From Lytechinus variegatus (lineage: Eukaryota; Echinodermata; Echinoidea; Temnopleuroida; Toxopneustidae): a stretch of DNA of 64,000 nt. The translations under genes and the position numbers were made by a program. The stretch is from assembly GCF_018143015.1 (NCBI RefSeq), contig NC_054746.1, positions 22,396,464 to 22,460,463 on the forward strand. Reading direction: 5' to 3'. Under the pieces are notes generated by a model, which made no database searches, was not told where the DNA came from, and was given only the letters and a program-made list of their open reading frames with translations. Of the stretch, positions 38,262 to 48,873 are shown in pieces (within the stretch, counting starts at the first letter, position 1; every line of letters starts with the position of its first letter).

Positions 38262-38795
38262 CCCCAAAACAAATTACTTTTTTATGAGAGAATAATCAGA
38301 CCAGCACCACACTGGAAATGCCATTAATATTGGATGTGAAATAAAGTTATGACATTTTAAGGTTTTGTTTAATTTCACAAACATTTATATGTTGACTTGG
38401 GTTGTATGCAAATGAGGGGACCAATGATGTAACACTACTTATGCAATATTTTATTATATGAAATATTAAACATTTCATTATTTAGATTTGACAGTAAAGA
38501 TGCTCTTGATTGAATATTGATAGGCTACACAAATGGGAGTCCCACAATTTCAAGTTGGAAGCACACTGTGTTGTACATTAATAAAATTAAATTGAAATAT
38601 TTCATGTGATAATCCACAAAAGAAATAGTGTGCAGGGGAATTAATTCCCCCATTTGCATAAAATAACTGCTTTGTGAAACTATAATAATCTTTGAAATGT
38701 TATAACCTTTTTTTACATCCAATATGTTATGAAATGCTATATATCTTTCTATTTTTAGTAAAATCTTTTTCATTGGGGTGGACTTATGCCTTTAA
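38262..38795. repeat. TTAA-type fold-back MITE (copy 1)
   Basis: The arms are inverted relative to each other: ATTGGATGTGAAATAAAGTT against AACTTTTTTTACATCCAAT-like sequence, and GCAAATGAGGGGACC against GAATTCCCCCATTTGC. The right terminus is GGGGTGGACTTATGCCTTTAA, as in the family at 22800. The left TTAA has been lost. Confidence 0.65.
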
Positions 38796-39197
38796 ACTAG
38801 GTCACGATATGATTGCGATTCCCTTTAATTTCCAAGACTTTCTTACAACTAGTTGAGTTTACCTTTAACATTTTGCTTTATCTCTCACACACAAATTACA
38901 CCACAAAATATAAAAGTGAGAAATTCTTGCATTAATGACATTTTATTCCTTAGCATCACAAACGGCAGTACAAACAGAGATGGATGTACATCTCATGTAC
39001 CAAAAATGTATGGGACCCGATTTCATTGTAGCATATATGACAAATATAAACATAAATCAAAGCTTCACATGAAGAAATATATTCTCTATAATATATTTTC
39101 CAAAATTACTTAGAATACTCAGAATGTTTCTGGGTATGAATAGATAAAATATTCCACCTGTCCTACCTACTTCAAAGGAAAAATTTGAGAATCAAGT

Positions 39198-39420
39198 ATT
39201 ATCACTGGATTCATAGCATTTCAAGCAGCCTGTTAGGTGCACACTTACTAAACCAACCACAATGACAGTTGTTTCCTACCAGTACCCAATTAGCACCTGG
39301 GTGAGAGTGGCAATATATGGATTGACGCCTTGCCAAAGAGTGCTAGGCCATGGTGGGATTCGAACACACAACCCTTTGATTACAAGGCGAGAGTCAGAAT
39401 TGCTACACCACGGCTCTGAC
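39198..39420 (-). mobile_element. tRNA-derived SINE, family B, 3'-deleted
   Basis: This is the head and half of the body of the SINE at 44921-45219. The tRNA-like head (B-box GTTCGAATCC on the minus strand, near 39355-39368) is intact. The tail half is removed by the copy-1 deletion at 39197. The head abuts the LINE fragment that follows. Confidence 0.75.
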
Positions 39421-40432
39421 CCATGGCGTACCGCAGGGCTCTGTGGGCGGACCGACCCTTTTCTCAATTTACATGATTGGATTGCGGCAAGTGATGCTCC
39501 GTCACGGAATTGACTACCATATTTACGCTGATGACATTCAACTTATCATTTCTTTTGACTCAACTCAGCAAGCAGCTGATAATGCTATTCGTCGTCTTCA
39601 ATTATGAATGATTGATGTTCACGACTGGATGCAAACCCATTCCTTGAAACTAAACTTAGATAAGTGTGAATTTCTTTTGTTTGGCTCTAAAGTGCAGCTC
39701 AACAAAATTGATGTCAATTCCTTTTCATTTTCTGGCCACACAATTCACTTGTCTCAAACTTGCCGTAATCTTGGAGTAAATTTTGATTCACACGTGACGG
39801 TGTCTTCCCAAATTTCAAATATCTGCAAATCAGTTCGGTATCATCTTCGCAATCTAGGATTTATCCGGAAATATTTATCTAAGTCCGCGACCGGAAAGAT
39901 AGTACATGCCTTGATTTCCTCCCGCCTTGATTTTTGTAATGCCCTTTTGTTTAATTTACCGCAGTCTCAGTTACTTAAGCTTTAGAATGCAGCCTCTCGC
40001 ATTGTCACTTTGTCAAGTAAACGCTCACATATCACCCCCATCTTATATTTGCTGCACTGGCTCCCTATAAGAAAACGGATTATCTTGAAGATTTTGTTAC
40101 TTGCCTTTCATAGTATTCATGGATCAGCACCACAATACAGTCTTTCATTTACCAATCACTACAGACCAGGCAGATCTTTGCGCTCATCCACCTCTGGCTT
40201 ACTTGTCATTCCGAAAGTTTCAAAAACTTGGGGGGAAAGATCATTTGCTTTTGCATGCCCCACTTTGTGGAATAGCCTTCCTGAAGACATAAAAAAATGT
40301 ACCTCTGTCGAAACTTTCAAAAATCTTCTAAAAACTTTGCTATTTAACTCTTAGCTCTTTGTGCGCCTTGAGCACTCTACAGAGTGGTTTTGGCGCTTTA
40401 CAAGTCTCATTATTATATTATTATTTATTTAT
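39421..40432 (+). mobile_element. L2/CR1-like LINE fragment, 3' part (copy 1)
   Basis: It opens inside the reverse transcriptase at GVPQGSVGGPTLFSIYM, followed by YADDIQLI (the catalytic YADD), then the conserved C-terminal segment with LHWLPIRKRIILKILLLAF and LWNSLPEDIKKCTSVETF. The tail is GGCGCTTTACAAGTCTCATT followed by ATT-rich repeats. The frame is broken: stops interrupt before MIDVHDW and after LPQSQLLKL. The 5' half of the element, including the endonuclease, is absent. The stop after LLKL is shared with copy 2, so it predates the duplication. Confidence 0.85.
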
Positions 40433-41046
40433 AACATACAATGTTTTAAAACCATAACAATGTTTTATCATAGAATATGCAGATTGCATCACATAAATGT
40501 ATGAAATTCACACTGGAATATAGCCAAATCTGAGTACGACACATGTGATAATTTGTATTCAATAATAATAAGAAGAAACAAGAATGAAGAAGGAACAGAA
40601 GAAGGTAGGGATTGTTAAACTTAAACACAGAAGCAATGAGAAGAAAAAAATTATTACAAATGCCCAACTTTTCTTCACATACTGAGCATTAACATATGCA
40701 TGTTCATGAAGCACAATGACTATACTAAACAAATAAAAAGGAAATAGAGACAAATTTTGAGAAAAATTCTCCCTCACCAGCCAATGGCTTCTTACTCCAA
40801 TGTTAAAAAGTAGAGTTTCATACAGGTAAAGAAATATATATTTGTATTTACAATAAGAGTTCACCATCACTTGCCTCAATTCTATCCACATTTAGGCTAT
40901 TTACAATATGAAACTGCCAAACAAAAATTCATGTACATGGGTTTGAATTCAATATTTTCACAATTTCACTTATGTCTGCTTATACATGCAATTGGGTTTA
41001 GTAAAAAGTAAAAATTGGTCAAACAAGATAAAATAATGTTCAATAT

Positions 41047-41292
41047 GGAAGCTTAACAGTGCCACCCAGATGTTCAGATAATCATCTTGACATGTCTACA
41101 TCTCTAAAGCCCCTTTTACACCTTCACGGAAGCAACACGGATCATCCCGGATTTTCAATCCGGGGTCATCCTTGTACAGTCCGGCACTACCGTGTACACT
41201 CCGGCTACTCATCCGGCGCCATCCTTGATGTACCGGCATGTCCGGGAGAAAAATTGAACTTGTTCAATTTTTCATCCCGGAGTACACAGACT
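41047..41292. repeat. Truncated copy of the nested fold-back elements
   Basis: This matches 46846-47091: first the left arm of the outer element (GGAAGCTTAACAGTGCCACC), then from 41104 the left end of the inner element (CTAAAGCCCCTTTTACACC). It stops at the tandem junction, so the right halves of both elements are missing here. Confidence 0.85.
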
Positions 41293-41371
41293 GCTAAGTC
41301 AACCTGTTGAGGGATTAGAGTCCAAACTACAAGAACTGCTCGATAGAATATCAGAATTGAAATCAGGCTGA
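41293..41371 (+). pseudogene. Duplicated 3' part of the last TTC27 exon
   Basis: The final 79 coding bases of TTC27, including the stop codon, are repeated here (matching 36143-36221) without a splice acceptor; upstream is fold-back element sequence. It encodes [16 protein letters not shown] and the rest of the C-terminus. It is almost certainly not used, as the intact exon lies 5150 bases upstream. Confidence 0.9.
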
Positions 41372-42441
41372 ACGATACCTGTCCTCTTATCAAATTCATT
41401 TTGAGTTATAAGATTTCTTGGTTGATGTTAGAAAATCTTTCTAAATAATGAAGCAATGGAATACACCATCATTCCATTCAGCATTCCATAGTTGTTGCCA
41501 AGTCTTACTTACCGGTATGTACATTGTCAGAGTGAATTACACATATTTGATTATTCCCATTCGTAACATAAAAACAATATGTCCCCAATGGATAATTGTC
41601 CGTTCACTCACACATCTGTTTTCTTTAATAGGCTCAGGTTAATATTTAAAGCATTTGTAATGGATTAGGAAGTTTGTTGTGGTTGGCACTTTCCTATTGC
41701 CGCTATGAAACTTCCCTTTGACTCTTGTGAGTTTGATTTGGTTGGAAATGGGAATAATATCTGGGTTTTTTTATATTTTCTTAGTGAGTTATTTATCTGA
41801 AACATATTTGTAAAAGTCATAATATTGTAAGAGGTGATCATTTGAGTCACAATATTCCTGTGTAATATCACACAGCCCTTTATATATTCCTACAAGTAAG
41901 ATCTGCTTGTGGAATCATCTTTTAGGAGTAATCCTGGGAGGCATCTTTTGTGATTCAATTATCACATTGTTTTGTCTATGCTAAAATGGCTTTATGAAAC
42001 ATGTTGTCTTGCTCTCTTCAAAGAGATTTTTACCATTAGTAAAAATTACTATCATAGAAATGTGATATTGGAGGCCTGTCTTTTTTCCCAAGAATGCAAA
42101 ATTATGGAATTTCAACTATCTGTTGCCCGATTATGAATATTCAAATTGTCTATTTTATACCATTCCTAAACTTGTCAATAGTGCTAAATTTTGCTTGGAT
42201 GCTCTGTCAATGAATATACAAGAGGAAAGTTTGTTTGGGAACAAATCAAACTTGACAAAAGTTTATTCAATACTATACTAGTCTATTGTACATGCACATC
42301 TCTACAGTAATGTCATCAATATGCCTTTTCTTGGAACAAGGTCATTAGCCATATCACTCATAAGTAGGCCTACTTATAATCATTATTGGCATATCTACAT
42401 GTATAAGGCTATTCATGTCTTGTGACAGCCTGAAATATTTT

Positions 42442-42779
42442 GGCCCGTATTCTGAACTCTGGTTTATAAAATTAAACCCTGGTTTAAAGTTGTGGTTTAA
42501 CTATGGAGAGCCAATTGGAGCACAAATCCCTAACAGTACACATTGAGTTTATTAACTCATATGACACCCAAATGGTTCATAATTGCCTGGGAGTGATAAC
42601 TGAAGTATTTTTCTTCCTTATGAAAGCAAAATGAGACAAAATTGTAAACATAAGAAATATACAATAATGTAAACATAATTTTTGAAGTTTTGGCTTCCCA
42701 TAATTTTAGTTACCATTTTAGTCCCATAACAGAGTTAGACCATAGTCTAAGTTAAAAACCTGACTTCTGAATACAGGCC
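42442..42779. repeat. MITE with GGCCCGTATTCTGAA ends (copy 2)
   Basis: This is the second copy of the element at 37256-37592, carried by the tandem duplication. The same inverted termini are present, with a few substitutions and one inserted A. Confidence 0.7.
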
Positions 42780-43005
42780 TTTGTGTTTCAAAATATGTTT
42801 ACAAATGTGTGAGCTACAGCCTGAGAATAATAAATATGCTTCTTGTAGGTATATGTATATAACATGATGTGATGCTTGGTATTTTTATTCTATTTTTATT
42901 CTTCTGGGACTGTAAGATTGAATTTACCAAACAATGATATCATTGCCATCATTGGTAATGACTATTAAAATCTTGATTTTGGTTGACCCGTGAACAGTTT
43001 TATCA

Positions 43006-43136
43006 GGGCTCCGTAACACAAAGCATAACAATTGATCATACGCTTGATTTTTACAATTAATTGTATATTGTAGTCAATACAATCAATCATGAAAACTTGT
43101 TCTACGATCATTTTTAAGCTTTGTGGTACAGCCCCC
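43006..43136. repeat. Short MITE with CACAAAGC ends (copy 2)
   Basis: Second copy of the element at 37819-37949, carried by the tandem duplication, with a few substitutions. Confidence 0.65.
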
Positions 43137-43444
43137 GGGTATACTTTTGATGATGATGTTATATCAATAGCCATTAATTACCTTTTTTTATTGGTCAGCA
43201 AATTCTAGAAAGAGTTAGAGTGACTTACAGTCATGCTCAAGTGAAATCAGGGTTCAAGTTCTTGTAATGATCACAAATTGAATCAAAATTGATAAAAACA
43301 GAATCTAACAACTGACCGAGTGTTTGTATGTATAATTGGTAATTATGTGCCAAATGACTGTTATGATAGAAACATTACCCCTTAGTTTAATGCTAGTTTT
43401 CATTATTTTACAATGTTCTAATGTTTGCCTCAATGTCAATTCCA

Positions 43445-43977
43445 TCCCCAAAACAAATTACTTTTTTATGAGAGAATAATCAGACCAGCACCACACTAGA
43501 AATGCCATTTATATTGGATGTAAAAATAAGAAAGTTATGACATTTTAAGGTTTTGTTTAATTTCACAAACATATGTTGACTTGGGTTGTATGCAAATGAG
43601 GGGACCAATGATGTAACACTACTTATGCAATATTTTATTATATGAAATATGAAACATTTCATTATTTAGATTTGACAGTAAAGATGCTCTTGATTGAATA
43701 TTGATAAGCTACACAAATGGGAGTCCCACAATTTCAAGTTGGAAGCACACTGTGTTGTACATTAATAAAATTAAATTGAAATATTTCATGTGATAATCCA
43801 CAAAAGAAATAGTGTGCGGGGGAATTAATTCCCCCATTTGCATAAAATAACTGCTTTGTGAAACTATAATAATCTTTGAAATGTTATAACTTTTTTACAT
43901 CAAATATAATATGAAATGATATATATCTTTCTATTTTTAGTTAAATCTTTGTCATTGGGGTGGACTTATGCCTTTAA
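43445..43977. repeat. TTAA-type fold-back MITE (copy 2)
   Basis: Second copy of the element at 38262-38795. The right terminus GGGGTGGACTTATGCCTTTAA is preserved. It has small indels relative to copy 1. Confidence 0.65.
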
Positions 43978-44426
43978 ACTAGGTCACGATATGATTGCGA
44001 TTCCCTTTAATTTCCAAGACTTTCTTACAACTAGTTGAGTTTACCTTTAACATTTTGCTTTATCTCTCACACACACAAATTACACCACAAAATAGTAATA
44101 ATACAAAAGTGAGAAATTCTTGCATTAATGACATTTTATTCCTTAGCATCACAAACGGCAGTACAAACAGAAATGGATGTACATCTCATGTACCAAAAAT
44201 GTATGAAACCCGATTTCATTGTAGCATATATGACAAATATAAACATAAATCAAAGCTTCACATGAAGAAATATATTCTCTATAATATTTTTTCCAAAATT
44301 ACTTAGAATACTCAGAATGTTTCTGGGTATGAATAGCTAAAATATTCCACCTGTCCTACCTACTTCAAAGGAAAAATCTGAGAATCAAGTATTACAGGCT
44401 ATTATGAGGATCGAATTATGATGATT

Positions 44427-44592
44427 TTTGTCACAGTGCGCCAAACTGACACATGTTGCCATGGTTAAATACGCTATTTTATTCATGAGTCCACTGTTTG
44501 AAGAGTGGACTCATCAATTCAAAACAGAGTGACTCATGAATAGCATGGATAACCACGGCAAAAGGCGTCAATATGGAACACTACGACAAAAG
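44427..44592. repeat. Palindromic MITE, present only in copy 2
   Basis: The arms run inwards from TTGTCACAGTGCGCC on the left and CACTACGACAAAA on the right. They share GTTGCCATGG against CCACGGCAA-type sequence, and GAGTCCACTG against CAGAGTGACTC around a short centre. It is the same family as 48035-48406. It lies in the block deleted from copy 1. Confidence 0.75.
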
Positions 44593-44920
44593 CGCGCATT
44601 AGCATTGGACATTCTTTAATATACGCGGTAAATAAGCATAATTTATAAAGAAAATCTACATAAACCATGGGTTTAACCGATGGTTTTAAAAACCACCTTT
44701 GTGTATTTGGGCCGCAATGTTCTGTACATATCTTTCTTTTCAATATGCATTAGTTTCCCAAAATAAATCTGGCATATCGATAAGATACTCCAAATTAAAC
44801 TGAAGGTGTGTTCTAATGGTGATAATAAATGACTACTATGACATGCTGTTAAATTACATTACACACACACACAGAAGAACTGTAATAAAATCTTTCTCAA
44901 GTTGATTGTTGTAACTTACC

Positions 44921-45219
44921 ATAATAATAATAATTGGCATTTACATAGCGCTTTATCAATCTATGACTGTTCAAAGCGTTTCACAATTATTATTACCCAG
45001 TCACTGGATTCATAGCATTTCAAGCAGCCTGTTAGGTGCACACTTGCTAAACCAACCACAATGACAGTTGTTTCCTACCAGTACCCAATTAGCACCTGGG
45101 TGAGAGTGGCAATATATGGATTGACGCCTTGCCAAAGAGCGCTAGGCCATGGTGGGATTCGAACACACAACCCTTTGATTACAAGGCGAGAGTCAGAATT
45201 GCTACACCACGGCTCTGAC
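44921..45219 (-). mobile_element. tRNA-derived SINE, family B, full length
   Basis: Read on the minus strand, the tRNA-like head starts near 45219 with A-box TGGTGTAGCAA (10 of 11 positions) and B-box TGTTCGAATCC. A body of about 200 bases follows, ending in AAGCGCTATGTAAATGCC and an (ATT)n tail at 44921-44934. Family B differs in its body from the family A copies at 32470 and 48650, but the 3' ends have the same design. Its head lies directly against the LINE fragment at 45220. Confidence 0.85.
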
Positions 45220-46238
45220 CCATGGCGTACCGCAGGGCTCTGTGGGCGGACCGACCCTTTTCTCAATTTACATGATTGGATTGCGGTAAGTGATGCTCCG
45301 TCAGGGAATTGACTACCATATTTACGCTGACGATATTCAACTTATTTCTTTTGACTCAACTCAGCAAGCAGCTGATAATGCTATTCGCCGTCTTCCGATT
45401 ATGTATGATTGATGTTCACGACTGGATGCAAACCCATTCCTTGAAACTAAACTTAGATAAGTGTGAATTTCTTTTGTTTGGCTCTAAAGTGCAGCTCAAC
45501 AAAATTGATGTCAATTCCTTTTCATTTTCTGGCCACACAATTCACTTGTCTCAAACTTGCCGTAATTTTGGAGTAAATTTTGATTCACACGTGACGGTGT
45601 CTTCCCAAATTTCAAATATCTGCAAATCAGTTCGGTATCATCTTCGCAATCTAGGATTTATCCGGAAATATTTATCTAAGTCCGCGACCGGAAAGATAGT
45701 ACATGCCTTGATTTCCTCCCGCCTTGATTTTTGTAATGCCCTTTTGTTTAATTTACCGCAGTCTCAGTTACTTAAGCTTTAGAATGCAGCCGCTCGCATT
45801 GTCACTTTGTCAAGTAAACGCTCACATATCACCCCCATCTTATATTTGCTGCACTGGCTCCCTATAAGAAAACGGATTATCTTGAAGATTTTGTTAACTT
45901 GCCTTTCATAGCATTCATGGATCAGCACCACAATACAGTCTTTCATTTACCAATCACTACAGACCAAGCAGATCTTTGCGCTCATCCACCTCTGGCTTAC
46001 TTGTCATTCCGAAAGTTTCAAAAACTTGGGGGGAAAGATCATTTGCTTTTGCATGCCCCACTTTGTGGAATAGCCTTCCTGAAGACATAAAAAAATGTAC
46101 CTCTGTCGAAACTTTCAAAAATCTTCTAAAAACTTTGCTATTTAACTCTTAGCTCTTTGTGCGCCTTGAGCACTCTACAGAGTGGTTTTGGCGCTTTACA
46201 AGTCTCATTATCATTTATTATATTATTATTTATTTATA
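45220..46238 (+). mobile_element. L2/CR1-like LINE fragment, 3' part (copy 2)
   Basis: Second copy of 39421-40432. GVPQGSVGGPTLFSIYM opens the fragment and the ATT-rich tail closes it. A small deletion near 45343 shifts the frame relative to copy 1, and the stop after LPQSQLLKL is shared. A 157-codon open frame starting at 45309 is partly out of the original frame and is not a gene. Confidence 0.85.
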
Positions 46239-46845
46239 ACATACAATGTTTTAAAACCATAACAATGTTTTATCATAGAATATGCAGATTGCATCACATA
46301 AATGTATGAAATTCACACTGGAATATAGCCAAATCTGAGTACGACACATTTTGTATTCAATAATAATAAGAAGAAACAAGAATGAAGAAGGAACAGAAGA
46401 AGGTAGGGATTGTTAAACTTAAACACAGAAGCAATGAGAAGAAAAAAATTATTACAAATGCCCAACTTTTCTTCACATACTGAGCATTAACATATGCATG
46501 TTCATGAAGAACAATGACTATACTGAACAAATAAAAAAGGAAATGGAGACAAATTTTGAGAAAAATTCTCCCTCACCAGCCAATGGCTTCTTACTCCAAT
46601 GTTAAAAAGTAGAGTTTCATACAGGTAAAGAAATATACATTTGTATTTACAATAAGAGTTCACCATCACTTGCCTCAAATCTATCCACATTTAGGCTATT
46701 TACAATATGAAACTGCCAAACAAAAATTCATGTACATGGGTTTGAATTCAATATTTTCACAATTTCACTTATGTCTGCTTATACATGCAATTGGGTTAAG
46801 TAAAAAGTAAAAATTGGTCAAACAAGATAAAATAATGTTCAATAT

Positions 46846-47783
46846 GGAAGCTTAACAGTGCCACCCAGATGTTCAGATAATCATCTTGACATGTCTACAT
46901 CTCTAAAGCCCCTTTTACACCTTCACGGAAGCAACACGGATCATCCCGGATTTTCAATCCGGGGTCATCCTTGTACAGTCCGGGACTACCGTGTACACTC
47001 CGGCTACTCATCCGGCGCCATCCTTGATGTACCGGCATGTCCGGGAGAAAAATTGAACATGTTCAATTTTTCATCCCGGAGTACACAGACTGATAATCAT
47101 CCGTGTTCATCCTTGTAGCCTCCTTGTACATCCGTGTAGCTACCGAATGCATCCGGGAGGCTCCTTGTAAGAACCGGGTGATCCTTGTTGATACCGGCTT
47201 TATCCGGGGTCAAATGTTTGTATTGTTTGCGTACATGAACAATAGTCCGTATTCATAACCAAGCACGAGCATGCTCCAGATGCTGCAAAAAGGGACGAAA
47301 ATTTGATGCAACCGTAAAGGTCCGTGTAAAGACCCAGTAACATCCGTGATCATTCGAGTATTCCGTGTTGGCTCCGGGAGCATATCAAACAGGATCCCTA
47401 TTGCTACCTTGCCTATCCTTGTAGACTCCGTACTTTTCCGTACATATCCGTGTTAATAACCAGTTAACTCCGTACTCACTCCGGGAATGCTAGGAAAATA
47501 CCAATTTGGCACCCCGGATCATCACGGACTGAGATCCGTGATGATCCGTGTTGCATCCGTGAAGGTGTAAAAGGGGCTTTAGGGAAAAAGATGAGATGAC
47601 AGATCTAAGATCACTTCTTCTCATCATCTATTCTACAAGATGTAGACATGATGAGATCCAAGATCTTGTCATATGGTCATCTCTCCACGATATCTAAGAT
47701 CACGTCATCTGATCATCCTTGTTACAAGATGCGGACATGACGAGACGATTGTCTGAACATCTGGATGGCACTTTTAAGCTTCC
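46846..47783. repeat. Outer fold-back element, 938 bp
   Basis: GGAAGCTTAACAGTGCCACC at the left end matches, inverted, TGGCACTTTTAAGCTTCC at the right end. The match continues through CAGATGTTCAGATAATCATC for more than 50 bases. The right part (47583-47783) has further inverted repeats of AAGATGTAGACATGATGAGA and AGATCTAAGATCAC. The element at 46903-47582 has inserted into it, separating the arms. Confidence 0.75.
46903..47582. repeat. 680-bp element with 10-11-bp periodic array
   Basis: The terminal inverted repeat is CTAAAGCCCCTTTTACACC, continuing through TTCACGGAWGCAACACGGATC, at both ends. Almost all of the interior is a string of degenerate short units in one orientation. They alternate ATCCGTGTAGC, ATCCTTGTAG and ATCCGGGAGC forms, spaced 10 to 12 bases, clearest at 46937-47050, 47095-47215 and 47315-47500. 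There is no protein-coding frame. A truncated copy is at 41104-41292. Fold-back elements with repeat-built arms (TU elements) are known in sea urchins; whether this belongs with them is inference. Confidence 0.75.
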
Positions 47784-48034
47784 TTAGTTCACTGATTACC
47801 AAATTCGTTCTTACAAAACAGACTTGTATTGAAAGTATAATGATTAAGTAAAAAAATAAGGGGGAATACAAAATAAATTTCTTTAAAAATCAAAAATTCA
47901 ACTTCACATGCTGATGCTCATGATCATCAATATTTTTATTTTGATTGATCCTATACAACATATTAACTGCTATGGCAGGCAAAATTAATCATTCCGAAGT
48001 TATATACTATGGCCTGAATTCATAAAGGTAGTGT

Positions 48035-48406
48035 CTAAAAAATGTCCAATGCTGATGCACGCTTTTGTCACAGTGCACCAAACTGATGCCTGTTGCCATG
48101 GTTTTTATTCACAAGTCCACGGTTTGGAGAGTGGACTTGTTAATTTAAAACAGTGGACTCGTGAATAAAACAGTACGGATAACTACGGCAACAGGTGTCA
48201 ATTTAGCGCACTGTGACAAAAAACACACATCTGGGCCCGTTGCATAAAACTTTTTACCTGAGAAAACTCAGGTTGTTTTTACCGGAGTTTTTGGCCTGTG
48301 CTAAAGTCAACGGCGGAAATCAGACTAACCTTAGTTTTCAGTTTTTACCAGAGTTTTCTCAGGTAAAAAGTTTTATGCAACAGGCTTCAGCATTGGACAT
48401 TTTTCA
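48035..48406. repeat. Palindromic MITE interrupted by a second MITE
   Basis: The outer ends AAAAATGTCCAATGCTGA and TCAGCATTGGACATTTTT are inverted copies. Inside them, TTTGTCACAGTGCACCAAAC pairs with the CACTGTGACAAA arm, and GTTGCCATGG and GAGTCCAC-like segments pair around the centre. The right arm is split by the element at 48231-48390. A related copy is at 44427-44592. Confidence 0.75.
48231..48390. repeat. Hairpin MITE nested in the 48035 element
   Basis: CTGGGCCCGTTGCATAAAAC at the left and its close inverse ending at 48390 form arms that include TTTTTACCTGAGAAAACTC. A CAT on each side may be a 3-bp target duplication. It is 160 bp with no coding capacity, and is younger than its host element. 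Confidence 0.75.
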
Positions 48407-48649
48407 ATGAGCGGTAAATAAGCCTAATAAACCATGGGTTCAACCGATGGTTTTAAACACCACAATGCGAATTTGGGCCTATGATTCTCGATATGTGATA
48501 TTTTCAAATATATACACACGATAAATGTGCCATGCATAAAGTTCTATATAATCTATGATATTCTACAATGAACCATGTAAATTAGAAAAGATAAGTTCTT
48601 GTATGGTGCATATCACATACCATTTAACATATCTATACATTTCCAAAGG

Positions 48650-48873
48650 GACTTGGATGTTATTACCCTGGCTTTAGCTTGACAAGCCTTTTACAGCACA
48701 AGCATTTCAAGCAATAGATTCCTGCCAGGTAACAATTTACCTCATCTGGGTTGAGTGCAGCACAATGTGGATTAATATCGTGCTGAAGGAAATTTTTTTT
48801 CATGGCTAAGATTCAAACCCATGACCATCTGTTTCAAAGTCAAGAGACTAATCCACTGGGCCACAACACTCCA
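48650..48873 (-). mobile_element. tRNA-derived SINE, family A, older copy
   Basis: On the minus strand the head has A-box TGGCCCAGTGG and a B-box decayed to GTTTGAATCTT. The body matches that of 32470-32747, including TGTGCTGCACTC and AGCTAAAGCC segments. The (ATT)n tail is gone. Confidence 0.75.

Larger units (their letters stand above)
36143..41292 (+). repeat. Tandem duplication, copy 1 (5150 bp)
   Basis: This unit starts inside the last TTC27 exon, carries the whole 3' flank of TTC27, a set of MITEs, a truncated SINE, a LINE fragment and the first part of a fold-back element, and ends at CACAGACT. The next base begins copy 2 at GCTAAGTCAACC. By eye the copies are alike apart from a few per cent substitutions, small indels and one block of about 600 bases missing here after 39197. 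Confidence 0.9.
41293..47091 (+). repeat. Tandem duplication, copy 2 (about 5.8 kb)
   Basis: This is a direct repeat of 36143-41292 in the same order. It keeps a block at 44393-44998 that copy 1 lacks, including most of the SINE body and tail, so copy 1 probably lost it after duplication. It also has an extra 30 or so bases near 41461-41490. Its right end is CACAGACT at 47091, where sequence continues into the rest of the fold-back element. The junction has one shared base (G). Confidence 0.9.

Noticed and set aside
45309-45782. 157-codon open frame
   Set aside because: It is the LINE reverse transcriptase fragment entered through a shifted frame; the first 35 or so residues are not protein-like and the rest matches the copy at 39608.
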